Source: Cryptomeria japonica
Lineage: Eukaryota; Streptophyta; Pinopsida; Cupressales; Cupressaceae
DNA: 64,000 bases
Assembly (NCBI RefSeq): GCF_030272615.1
Contig: NC_081409.1
Location: 528,548,291 to 528,612,290 of the forward strand
Reading direction: 5' to 3'
Shown here: positions 48,501 to 59,058 of the stretch, one piece after another
How the letters are laid out: every line of letters begins with the position of its first letter
How positions within the stretch are numbered: position 1 is the stretch's first letter
The notes under the pieces: generated by a model
The model's database searches: none
Told to the model about the DNA's origin: nothing
The model's input: the letters and a program-made list of their open reading frames with translations, nothing else
Translations under genes and position numbers: made by a program

Positions 48501-49179
48501 GAACGCCTCATTGCTCTACAAAAATGTAGGTAAAATTGTGGATATATGGAATGAGCTCAGGGGAGACAAGGCCATTTTGACACCTATTTTTGACAAATGG
48601 AGGCCTAGGGAGCAAGATTTAGAGTTTATGTGTGTATCTTGCAATGAAGCAAGGGCCAATCCCATTATTAAATCCACTTCTAACATCACTAAAGTTTTAC
48701 TACAATTAGCAGCAGAGGTGGATAATGTTGATAGGAAGATTAGTTTGTGCAAAAAGGAGTATACTAATCAAGTTTTTGAGTTGCTCCCAGGAGTTTTTGC
48801 TAGCCCGGATCAATTAAAGGACATACAAATGTGGCTTAAGGAGATAGAAGCTAAATTATTAGCAAGAGTTAAAGGAATTATTGATTTAGATGATGCTTCT
48901 TTCTTTGTTATGACAATACAAGAGATAGAGAAAATTAAGTCACATTATGGTTTTCTCAATTCAGAAGTCAACAAAATGAGAAATTCTTGGAAAAGGTTGA
49001 CCAAGACTAGGGATAAAGTGATTAATTTCTCATGGCCGACAGAAGAGGTGTATGATGAGTGGACAACCAAATATGTCGCCCATGATCCGAAACAGTTGGA
49101 GAGCACCCCTAAAAAGGTAGAAGAGGTTGCAACCAAACAGCCTGTTGAAGAAACTGCAGAGGCCGAAAAGAGCTTGTAA
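45539..49179 (+). pseudogene. LTR-borne ORF, C 5' LTR copy
   Basis: ATG 45539 to TAA 49177-49179 is 3,641 nt, one base short of the B copy. The lost base is near 45980 and shifts the frame. Point stops are TAG 45611, TAG 45710, TAG 47713, TAG 47761 and TAA 48406, where the sister copies have Gln or Trp codons. From 46075 a 546-codon frame stays open. The basic cluster here reads PKKKRVG (47395-47415), close to a classical nuclear localisation signal. The C-terminal third is helical with a Pro-rich break. It lies entirely within the LTR, so each cycle duplicates the gene. No known catalytic motif is seen. Confidence 0.8.
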
Positions 49180-50122
49180 CTGTTTTTGCGAAAAGCTTGT
49201 AACCTCTTTATTTTGAAAGAAATGATTGTAACAAACTCTCCTCGAGAAGTCTCAAGCTTTGTGCATCCATGTTGTTATAAATGGATACCAGGACTAGAGG
49301 AAGAGGGATCGCAAAGAATTGTAAGAAAACGCTACAGAAATTTATCTGGGCTTTTCTAAGTCTAATGGAGAATATTCAAAAACTTCTTGTAATATTTCTT
49401 GAACTTAATATCAATATACAGACCATCGGTTTTGAGTGAAGCTTTGTGTCATCTTCAACTGTGTTTACAATTTGTTTACTGTTTTCATTCTAAATAATCT
49501 AGGGTGATTTTGTTTGAATGGAATTGCAAAGCAATTTTTAGTAAAAGTGTTCGCTAGCTTTTCTCTTTAGGAGGGAAATTAAAGATGTGAGGATCACTCA
49601 TACCAGTAAACTCTTTGGAAGAGACTTTGAATTTTGACGATCGTAGCTTAATTTGGAATGCATAAGTTCTCGTAGGTGTCAGGCATATACAAGGATTAAT
49701 AGAAACCAAGCCAATTGGATGCACAAAGATATTTTGTCTAGGGAGTATTATTTGAGTTTAGATGACTCTGTGACCTTGGATAAGGCACTGGTATTGATTG
49801 AAGTTGTTTATTGCATGTTTTGTTGATCGAAATGCTGAATTTGAGTATAATTTCCATTTTTTGTTTTTAGTTAATTTCAAGGTGAATAGATCTACTGGTT
49901 TTTTGGACTGGTTTGTTGTGGGTTTATGTTTGAAAGTGTGAATTCAATTCATAAAGGTATACCCACTTGGGCTCTAAGTAAGTCCGAAGTGTAGAAGGTT
50001 CAATCAAACCTTGTCATATGTTGTCTTGAGAATTTCCTTATCTTTGATGTCTCTTCTACACCGAGTTCAATCATATTATTTTAATGATGTTAAAGAGAAT
50101 CAGATTTTGAAGACAACAAAAG

Positions 50123-50140
50123 TGGCGACTCTGCTGGGGA
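50123..50140 (+). promoter_or_regulatory. C primer binding site
   Basis: TGGCGACTCTGCTGGGGA, 4 nt after the LTR end. Degenerate copies follow at 50228-50245 (preceded by ACAACAAAAG like the LTR end) and at 50355. Confidence 0.85.
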
Positions 50141-50423
50141 GTAAATGAACTATCAAGAGCCTCTGGTTAAAAAAGAATTAATTCATATAAGGTTGAGATT
50201 ATCCCATCCGAGTCACCACAACAAAAGTGGTGACTCTACTAGGGAGAGTTACAATAAAGATATAAACATAGATCTGTGTTGAGGCTTATAAAGAAAATTG
50301 TTGTGTGTTTGTGGATTAAACTGCTTGTTTTCATAATTCCCATAGTTTTGTGGGTGGCGACTCTGTTACTTTTGAACCAGTCCTTGTGAAGATACAAATA
50401 CTTCTAAAAGGAAGACAAGCGAG
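50141..50423 (+). other. C leader with PBS-like duplicates
   Basis: Short untranslated leader between PBS and gag; it holds the two extra PBS-like copies and no other feature I recognise. Confidence 0.6.
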
Positions 50424-53050
50424 ATGCAAGGAGCAAAAAACATGAGATCATTCATGAAGAAACATCCTCGTGAAACCTTGCAAGAAGGTCTGCCAGAACA
50501 GTCACGGAGAGGCCAGAAGAGATCTGTGTTGCATGAGCCATCAAATGCTACTTGGGTGCAGAAAAACAATAATACTGGTAAGATGCCTGATCGACCTGTT
50601 TATGCAAAGTCTAATTCATCTTCCAGAGATTCAGAACATGATATCTTAGGTTTCCATTCAAGATTGTTTGGAAATATTGATAATGCACCTATTTTAAATC
50701 AAGATCTATCTCATGTTAATGTTTCTGCAAGAGATAGAACCAGTTCAAATGCAATTAGGCACTCTGTTCCTAGGACAATTGATGGGAACATTAGTCTGAT
50801 TGACATAGATCAAGTTAATGCATTAGACTCTGAAGAAAACTTCCCTGATGAGGATAAAGTGTCTCAAGAGATTGAAGATTTAAATAGAAGAGTCCATCAT
50901 TTAATCTCCCTAAGAGCCCAAAAGGAGGCAAATAAGGAGAAGGAAGTTAAAGCCAAACTGATGGAAAGAGATAGGCTTCTTAGACAGATAGCTGATCTTG
51001 AAGTACTTGCTAAGGAGAAAGAAAAAAGTGATGAGGAAGGCCCTGTGATTAGAGAAATTCTAATCCCCAAAACTAAACAAGCTTGTAAGTCAATAGCCCA
51101 GCCAACTAGGGACGTATTTAATGACTCCCAACTTCCTAAAGCCAATATAGATAAAGGAAAATAGAAATGGGTAGATGATGGAATAGAATCTAAAACTGTA
51201 GAAGAGATCTCTCATAGGCTTTTAGCACATGAGAGAAAAATGGAAAGGATGAGGAAAGAAAAGGCTGAGTTAGAAGCAGTGAATCAGGAAGTGAAAAGAA
51301 AGATTAATTACTTAAAGGCTCCCCCTATTACATTCCCATCAGAAGATCTTAGCAAGCCTAATCCCCAACACATTTCCTTTCCTCAGGCCAATACTCAACC
51401 TGCAATACAAGCTAATATTGCCTCAGTAAGCCAAATACCTGTGAATAAACAGTGCACTCAAATACCACAATCTCCAATCCCAAAAGCTAAAATGACCATG
51501 GGAAATAACAATGCTATTACCCCTTTTCAAAGAAGACCAATCAATTTAGAACAATATAGACAATTGTTCTTTGATGGGATCCCGGGATATCCAAATCATG
51601 TTCCCACTGAGTTAAGAGACAGACTCCATAAATTTGCTGGGAACAATGCAATTAGTGCTGAGGAACATCTGAAATATTTTGGGGATCTCATAAATGATTA
51701 TGAGATAGTGGATGAAGATGTCATTATGAAACTGTTTGTTCAATCCTTTGTTGATGATGCAAGAGATTGGTACAGAGGTCTCCCAGTCAATAGCATAGGG
51801 TCATGGGAAGATTTTAAAAATTGTTTTCAAGAGCAGTATGGTGACAAGACTAATGTGAGTTTCATGCTAAATGAGTTCAACAATATTAGAAAATCTGAAA
51901 ATGAAATGGTCACTGATTTCAATGCCAGATTCTAGAAGGCCATGCACAGATTGTATCAAGTGATGAGGCTAGATGATAACATGTGTCTTAATACATATTA
52001 CAATGCATTTGATTCCAAGATGGCCTATATCTTGAGAGATAAAAATCCCCATAACTTGAGAGATGCTTTTAGAATTGCCATAAATGTAGAAAGTAATAGA
52101 AAAGCATCTAGGAAATTAGGAAGAAAGATAGATGGTAGATTATGGCAAGAAACCAAACAACAACCTAATAAAGTTGCTAAAGAGGATGATAAGATAGAGA
52201 AATTGGTTACTGCTATGAAAGATTTGACTGCCAAGGTTAACAAAAATGATAAACCTCATTATAACTGGCAAGATAGACCCCCTAGATTACATTATATGCC
52301 ATATAATACCAATTGGAAGGATGGTAAACCCCAAATTGAGAAGTACAAAATTACCGAAAGTCAAGACACACCGGATCCCTTGAAAGGGAAAACTGTTCAC
52401 AATATAGAAAATACTCCTTGGTGTAGTGCTTGTGATGGACCACATTCTCCTCATCAGTGTACAGTGGCTCAAGCTCTTGAAGAATCTATGAGACCAGAAG
52501 CAAAGCTTGACATTAATATGCTTGAAACCATCATAGAAAGTGATGAGGAATCCGTGCAAAGTGAATACAGTGATGTACTAGATAATGAAAAGCTAGTGCA
52601 AGGACAGTTAGCCTTAGATTGACATCCTACATTGAATGTGGTAACAATTGAAGATGAAGAGGTTCATCTTAGGAGGCCTAGTGAGGAAGAAGATAGAAAT
52701 CTCACTAAAGCTACAATTGCCAAAGCAAAACATAACAATAACCTGAGAAGCACCAAGAGAGACACTGATCAGGGTGAGTTGGGTTCTATGTTTGTAAAGG
52801 AAGTTACAAAAAGGGGGCATCAAATAGTGCTACTACTGTTCCTAAGGTCGGTCAAGAAAAAGGGGAACAAGTTAAAGATGTACCTAAAGGCAAAGATGAT
52901 AAAAATGTTGGTGATGTACAAAGGGCAAGTCAATTCAAAATAGAAAGAGTTAGGGCTAACACTGAAAAGTGTAGTAGTTCTACATTTGACATGGCCCAAG
53001 CTCTAACTCAAATGAAGGTCACTGTTCCATTAGTAGAATTTACTAAAGAT
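50424..53050 (+). pseudogene. C gag
   Basis: One frame from ATG 50424 to a TGA at 52620, with TAG stops at 51162 and 51933. The N-terminal part is charged and coiled-coil-like (RLLRQIADLEVLAKEKEK). The capsid-type core at about 51550-51935 includes YRQLFFDGIPGYP, DDARDWYRGLP, GSWEDFKNCFQEQYG and MVTDFNARF, typical of retrotransposon Gag. A possible Cys/His motif is at 52421 (WCSACDGPHSPHQC). A frame change near 52800 leads to FDMAQALTQMKVTVPL, the usual sequence before a Ty3 protease. Gag builds the particle. Confidence 0.85.
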
Positions 53051-53099
53051 TAAAGAACATAAGGATGCAACTTTGTCTTTATTCTCTAGTATATCTGAT

Positions 53100-53720
53100 A
53101 GTGACACAGTATTACTCACCGGTTCAGCTAAAGTTGGAAAGGATCAAGAGTTCCAAACCCCAGAGGTTTATGTTGGAACCACTATCACTCAGGAGCCTTC
53201 TTAGGTAGATCCCTTCTATGTTACCTTGTTAGTCAATAACTGGTTGATTAAAAACTGCATGATAGATTCAGGAGCTGCTACTAATGTAATGCCCTATGAT
53301 GTTATGAAATAATTAGGGTTATCAGTAACCATTGTGTATGGGAAATGCTATGCCATGGATAACAAAGAAGTACCTGTGATAGGTACAATGAAAGATGTAG
53401 AAGTAAAAATAGCAGCATTCCCTGAAGCCACTTACAAAATGGATGTTATTGTTACTGACACTAAACCCCACTATGGTATGTTACTTTCCAGGCAATGGGT
53501 AGCAGCAGTAGGGGGAAATGTTCAACTCAACTTATCCTATGCTACTATTCCTATTAGTGGTAATCAGGTCAAATTATACAGAGAGCCACGAGCTCCTAGG
53601 GTAATTGAAAATGTAGACCCTAGTATGCTTATTTGTATGATCGATGTAGATCTAGATAACTTTAGACTTCAACCAATTTTACCTCAATTGAATAATACTG
53701 ACCCTATTGTGGTCGAGATA
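53100..53720 (+). pseudogene. C aspartic protease
   Basis: MIDSGAATNVMP (active-site Asp at 53265-53267) is followed by an in-frame TAA near 53310. Then come DVIVTDTKPHYGMLLSRQW, the conserved second half of the retropepsin fold, and LNLSYATIPI. It is in the same frame as the following RNase H. The family enzyme matures Gag-Pol. Confidence 0.85.
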
Positions 53721-54600
53721 CAAGCACAACAGTATGGGTTGTGGCAGATGTATTTTGATGGAGCTTGCTCCAAATAAGGATCTGGAGCAGGGGTTCTTTT
53801 TGTATCCCCATCAGATATAACTTTTAAGTATTCATTTTTATTGGCATTCCAGTGCACAAATAATACTGTAGAATATGAAGCCCTGTTACTGGGACTTGAG
53901 GTTGCAAAAAGGCATGGAATCCAACTATTAAAAGTAATGGGGGATTCAGAATTGGTTGTCTCTCAGGTGAGATCTAAATATGCATCCAAGAATGATAGAT
54001 TAAAGCAGTATAAGCATGCTATTTGGGATACTATTGAGCATTTTGATGCATTTTCTATTAATTGGATAGAGCGAGCAAAAAATATTATGGCAGATTTCCT
54101 AGCTAATGTTGCTTTGAAAATTAATGATGCAACGCTAACTGGTATTTCCACTATGGAAATAAAATCTAGGCATGCTATTCCTGATAATGTGTACAATTGG
54201 CAAGTTTTTGCTGATGATGAAGACATTCTTAGGTTTATCCAATGTGTTGATGATTATGATGGACAAAAGATTGATTGTAATGCATTGGTGGAAGTGGTAG
54301 ACAATAGAGAGATAGTGTTTGGAAATGATGTGGTCCAGTTGGAAACCAATGAGATACCTAAAGGGCTGGTGGAGCTAGAGAGCATGTTTAATTATAATGA
54401 TAGTCACTTACATCAGCAGTCTACCACCAAGTTGGAAGAGTTAGAGGAGGTAAATCTGGGGACAAAATCATCCCCTAAGTTGGTATATATTGGAAAGAAG
54501 CTACCCCCTCATGTCAGGACTAACCTTATTAATTTATTGAAAAGGTATAAGCATGCCTTTGCTTGGTCTTATGAAGACCTAAAGGCATATAGATAAGATC
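53721..54600 (+). pseudogene. C archaeal-type RNase H located before RT
   Basis: The four catalytic acids are visible in order: MYFDGACSK (Asp), NNTVEYEALLLGL (Glu), VMGDSELVVSQV (Asp) and NIMADFLANVAL (Asp). One TAA interrupts just after the first motif. The domain spans about 53740-54120, and is followed by a linker with LINLLKRYKHAFAWSYEDLKAY that leads into RT. In Tat elements I know, this extra RNase H follows the RT-linked one and precedes integrase, as in A1. Here it lies between protease and RT. Confidence 0.85.
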
Positions 54601-55822
54601 TTTTTTAGCATGAAGTTCCTTTACTTCCAGATGCTAAGCCTTTTAGACAGAAACAGAGGCCTATCAATCCCTTGTTAGAAACTAAAATGCAACAAGAGTT
54701 GACCAAATTGAGAGAAGGGGGGATTATCAAACCAATAAGGCATTCTTCATGGGTTTCCAATCTGGTCCCAGTGAGGAAGAAGAATGGAGACATCAGATTG
54801 TGTGTAGATTTTAGGAATTTAAATGTTGCTTCCTTGAAAGATAACTACTCATCCCCAAATATGGAAGCCATGCTACAGAGAGTGATAGGATGTGATCTTT
54901 TATTCATGATGGACGGTTTCTCAGGATATAATCAAGTGTTGGTAAAAGAGTCTGAACAATTTAAGACAACTTTCACTACTCCATGGGGAACTTATGTATA
55001 TGTGAGAATGCCATTCGGATTAAAAAATGCAGGAGCTACTTTTCAAAGAGCTATGGATGTAGCTTTCAAAGAATTCATTAACATCATCATGGTGGTTTAT
55101 CAAGATGATCTAACTTGTTTCTCTAAGAAAGCTGATGATCATTGTGGACATCTTGAGAAGGTGTTCAACAAAGCCTTGGAATTTGGTGTATCACTAAATC
55201 CCATGAAATGTCATTTTGGAGTCACCAAGGGAAAGCTATTGGGACACATAGTCTCCAAGGATGGGGTAAGGATAGACCCTGAGAGAATTGAAGCAATCAA
55301 TAATGTGTCTGAACCTAAAAATGTGAAAGGTATTCAATCTTTTTTAAGTAAAGTAAATTTTGTTAGGAGATTCATTGCAAACTTCGCAGAGATAGTGAAG
55401 CCTATCGTCAAGTTGCTTAAGACGGATACAAAATTTTATTGGGATCAAGAAGCTTCAAAAGCTTTTGCTAAGATTAAGAAGGCAATCCAGGAGGCACCAG
55501 TGTTGAAATCTCCTGATTACAGTAAGCCTTTTTCTCTGTTTTCTTTTGCTTCATATCATACGGTGGCTGCAGTATTGCTACAAAAGGACAATGAAGGATA
55601 TGAACATCCCATAGCCTTCTATAAAAAGTCTTTGCAAGTGGTAGAACTAAAATATGAGACCATGGAGAAACAAGTTTATGCCCTAGTTAAAGCTATTAAG
55701 GCTTTTAGGCCATATTTAGTGAATGCAAATATCATTGCTTATGTCCCACATGCTGCAGTTAAAGATATTTTGTCTCAGTCTGAGGTTACTGGGAAGAGAT
55801 GTAGATGGATCAATAGAATTTA
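54601..55822 (+). pseudogene. C reverse transcriptase and linked RNase H
   Basis: HEVPLLPDAKPF, REGGIIKPIRHSSWVSNLV, RLCVDFRNLN, FMMDGFSGYNQV and MPFGLKNAGATFQRAM precede the catalytic VVYQDDL near 55105. Then KCHFGV, LLGHIVSKDGV and FLSKVNFVRRFI follow. The RT-linked RNase H starts near 55530 (YSKPFSLFSFASYHTVAAVLL, KYETMEKQVYALV). A 383-codon frame (54672-55823) is open throughout, so this is the best preserved part. It ends at TAG where related proteins have Gln. Copies the element RNA into DNA. Confidence 0.92.
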
Positions 55823-57222
55823 GGAATTCAACTTGGAGATAAAGATCACCAAATTGGTGAGAGGTTTAGGTTTGGCTAAGCTCATGACTGAGTCGAATCT
55901 CATGAATGTAGAAATACATAATGTGGAGGTTAGAGATGCTTTAGTCACTAGTATTGAGAGGCAACCCTGGTACACAGAGATAGTCCAAATTTTGAGAGGT
56001 GCTACATTCCCAGAAGAAATGACACACAATCAGAAAAAAACTCTGAAACTCAAGTCCCAAAAATATGTGCTCATTCAAGGTGATCTTTTTTGGAGGAAAA
56101 GAGATGGAGAGTTACTAATGTGTTTGGATGAATTTCAAGCTAAACAGGTGTTGACTGAAATGCATGATGGAGTATGTGGAGGTCACTACTCTGCTAAGAC
56201 TACTGCTGGTAAGATAATCTGGGTTGGGTATTATTGGCCCACTTTATTTAAAGATACTCATGCATATGTTCGAAAATGTGACCCATGTCAGAAATTCTCA
56301 TCCAAGCTCAAGTATGAAGGAGCCCTACCCCTAAATCCAGTCTTTGTAGAAGCTCCTTTTGTCTAGTGGGACATTGATTTTATTAGAGAGATTGTTGAGA
56401 GGTCAGGGAGAGGCCATGGATGGATCATAGTGGCCATTGATTATTTCACCAAATGGATAGAAGCTATCCCTACAAGAAGAGCTACTAGTAAAGTTGTCAT
56501 TGATTTCCTGATGGATAATGTCATAACTAGATTTGGAACACCTGCAAAATTGGTGATGGATAATGTCATGTGTTTCAGATCAGAAGAATTTGTAGGCTTT
56601 TGTACTAGTCATGGTATACTCATGTCATACTCTTCACCTTATCACCCTCAGGGAATGGACGAGCAGAATCTAGCAATAAAAGCCTGTTGAATATCATCAA
56701 GAAAATCCTAGAAGAGAATAAAAAATCTTGGGATCAAAAACTAAAGTTAGCTCTGTGGGCAGATAGAATAACAGTTAAGAAATCCATTGGAATGTCACCA
56801 TTTGAAATAGTCTATGGTGCCCAAGCCAGATTGCCGGTAAATAAACTTCTTCCAATGTATAATTTTTTGCAAAATGAGGACATGGAGATATCTAAACCAA
56901 TGGAAAATAGAATGATCCAAATTGTAGAAATGGAGGAGCTTAGGACTTCTGCTCATAAAAGAAATTAGAAGATCTAGTTGCAGTCAAAATATCTTTTGAT
57001 AAAAGGACATCATTAAGGAAGTTTCAATTTGATGACATGGTTCTTCAGTGGAATGCAAAAGGACAGGATAAGGGAAAGCACAAGAAATTTGAATCACTAT
57101 GGATTGGCCCTTTTGTGGTTTGTGACTTAAATGGTAAGGATTCATATTTCTTGAAGAATATGAATGATGAAATGCAGGAATTTCCAGTGCATGGACAATT
57201 CCTGAAGCATTATTTCTCTTAA
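55823..57222 (+). pseudogene. C integrase
   Basis: The HHCC zinc domain is visible as EMHDGVCGGHYSAKTT ... YVRKCDPCQKF. The catalytic core has WDIDFIREI (Asp, after a TAG at the preceding Gln), DYFTKWIEAIP and VMDNVMCF (Asp, with the usual following Gly lost). SYSSPYHPQG is followed by a 1-nt frame change near 56657 that moves the Glu-containing helix into another frame. Core end: LWADRITVKKSIG, FEIVYG. The C-terminal module has MVLQWNAKGQDKGKHKKFE and LWIGPFVV, ending at 57222. Confidence 0.88.
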
Positions 57223-57330
57223 TGTCCATGCACGGTAGGTCCTTTGTTTGTACATATTTTGTTCCTTTCCTTCTTTTCTATTTTGGTCTATTTCTTCAGA
57301 GTTTCTGAGTTTTCTTATGTTGACCTTGCG

Positions 57331-57353
57331 ATCAACCATCCCCAATCAGAGCC
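57331..57353 (+). promoter_or_regulatory. C conserved motif before the 3' LTR
   Basis: ATCAACCATCCCC followed by AATCAGAGCC, 2 nt before the LTR at 57356; it matches B 29127-29149 at 22 of 23 positions. No purine-rich tract abuts the LTR. Confidence 0.7.
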
Positions 57354-57990
57354 GTTGTTATCACTGATTAAAAATGGGCTTTTCTTTTCCCATGATTGGC
57401 TATGGTTTGTTGAAATTTTGAGTAGGGTGCTTTTTCAAATACTTCAGCTTTGTTTTAGGCCTCAAAGGTTCAGGGGTTTTTTATTTTAGATCCTCCAATG
57501 TTTGTTTAAAACCCTCTGGTTTCTATTCTTTCATTGCTTTATTCACTTAAGTAATGGGTCATGGGATCGTAGGAAGTGTCCCCCCTTGTTGTTTGCCTAG
57601 GTGGTCATGTTAATTAATCACAAGATTTATGCCTTATATGTTTTTCTCCTAAAGTTGTCGGGCCCAGTAACTAGTTTGCATCTCGCGGATGGATCTATGG
57701 CTTTCGCTATTTCGCTAGGCGAAGTTGCGCGTAGTTTAAAACCAGCGAAGTTGTGAAAATGACCTAGCATGCCACCTAGGAGGTCTAGCTAGTTGATGAG
57801 AGCAAGTAAAATGGTGGCACGCGGCATAAGTCACAACAGTCAGTGGGTCAGGATTAAAGGCTAAAAGGTGGGTCCCAGAGGTGAGTCAGGTCGCAGTTAG
57901 GACATGACCTGGCGAATACAACTGTCAATAATTAACTGGAGCCCAGTGCTTTCTCTTGGCAAATGAAAAAATGACAAGTCAGCTTTGCAG

Positions 57991-58466
57991 ATGACTGGAT
58001 GTCAGGTGTTCATAGTGAATCAGAGGGCCCACCACTCCTGAAAGCCTATTCAGATGGTTAAATGCCGATCAATTAAAAGATGATCTGACGGCCCGCGCTA
58101 TTTCGCAAGGGTAAGATGCTCGTGCTTTATACCCTGCGAAATAGCGAAAGTGAACGAGAGCCGTCTGTGTGTCATGATGGATGGTCATGTCAGCGCTATA
58201 GATGACTGGATGCTAGGTGTTCATAATGAATCAGAGGGCCCACCACTCCCGAAAGCCTATTCAGATGGTTAAATGTCGATCAATTAAAAGATGATCTGAC
58301 GGCCCACGCTATTTCGCAAGGGTAAGATGCTCGTGCTTTATACCTTGTGAAATAGAAAAAGTGAATGAGAGCCATCCACGTGTCGTGACAGATGGCAACG
58401 TGTCCGGTGACACATGGTCTTATAAGAAAGTTGTGGGCCCGCCAAGGTGGAACCAGCGGTATAAAA
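57991..58466 (+). promoter_or_regulatory. C 3' LTR U3: duplicated module, hairpin, G-box and TATA
   Basis: Units start at 57991 and 58202 (period 211, as in the 5' LTR). The hairpin arms GCTATTTCGCAAGGGT (58097-58112) and ACCCTGCGAAATAGC (58131-58145) pair with one bulge. CCACGTGTC is at 58376-58384 and TATAAAA at 58460-58466. Confidence 0.68.
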
Positions 58467-59058
58467 GAAAGACACGCGGCTAGTATTAAGTTGAATGCGA
58501 AGGAAATTTCAAGGCCAATGGTTGCGCGCCACATGGTATCATGTAGCCAATAGAGAAGTGGGACCCAGCGCGCGGCCAAAGCTATTAGTCAGTATAACGC
58601 TCGATCAAGTTTCTTTTGATCAAACAAACAATGCTATTTCACAGGACCAAGCTGCCTGATAGTTATGCTTCGTGAAGTTGCAAAAGAGAAAAATGAAAGA
58701 CTTGTAGGAACGTTGTGACCCATTGGAGTGAAAAATATGAATTCTCCTATGAATTCAATTTTGAAGGGACGACTGAAGCATGCAGAATCAATGTTGTAGT
58801 TAAGACCCTGAGTACAATATTTGATTTCCTATCAACCAGGTGAAGATATCTTTTAAAGAATTTTTGCAGAGGAGCGGATGCAGAGCTATTTTCTTCAGGT
58901 ATAGAGCAAGTCAGTTCAGTTGCAGAGAAAATTCCTCCAAGTTAAGAACAGGTTTTCTCATACTCCTGTGTAGCAATTCCTGTGTGGTGTGTTTTAGATA
59001 AGATATTGATTCGTCACAGGAGTGTCTGGGAGTGGTATTCATTTCTTACATTTTTTAA

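Larger units (their letters stand above)
43837..50118 (+). repeat. C 5' LTR (6282 bp)
   Basis: Starts TGTTATCACTG and ends GACAACA, collinear with 57356-63240. Contains the U3 module, TATA box, long ORF and about 940 bp of 3' sequence after the ORF. About 1.7 kb of non-coding U3 and leader lie before the ORF. Confidence 0.95.
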
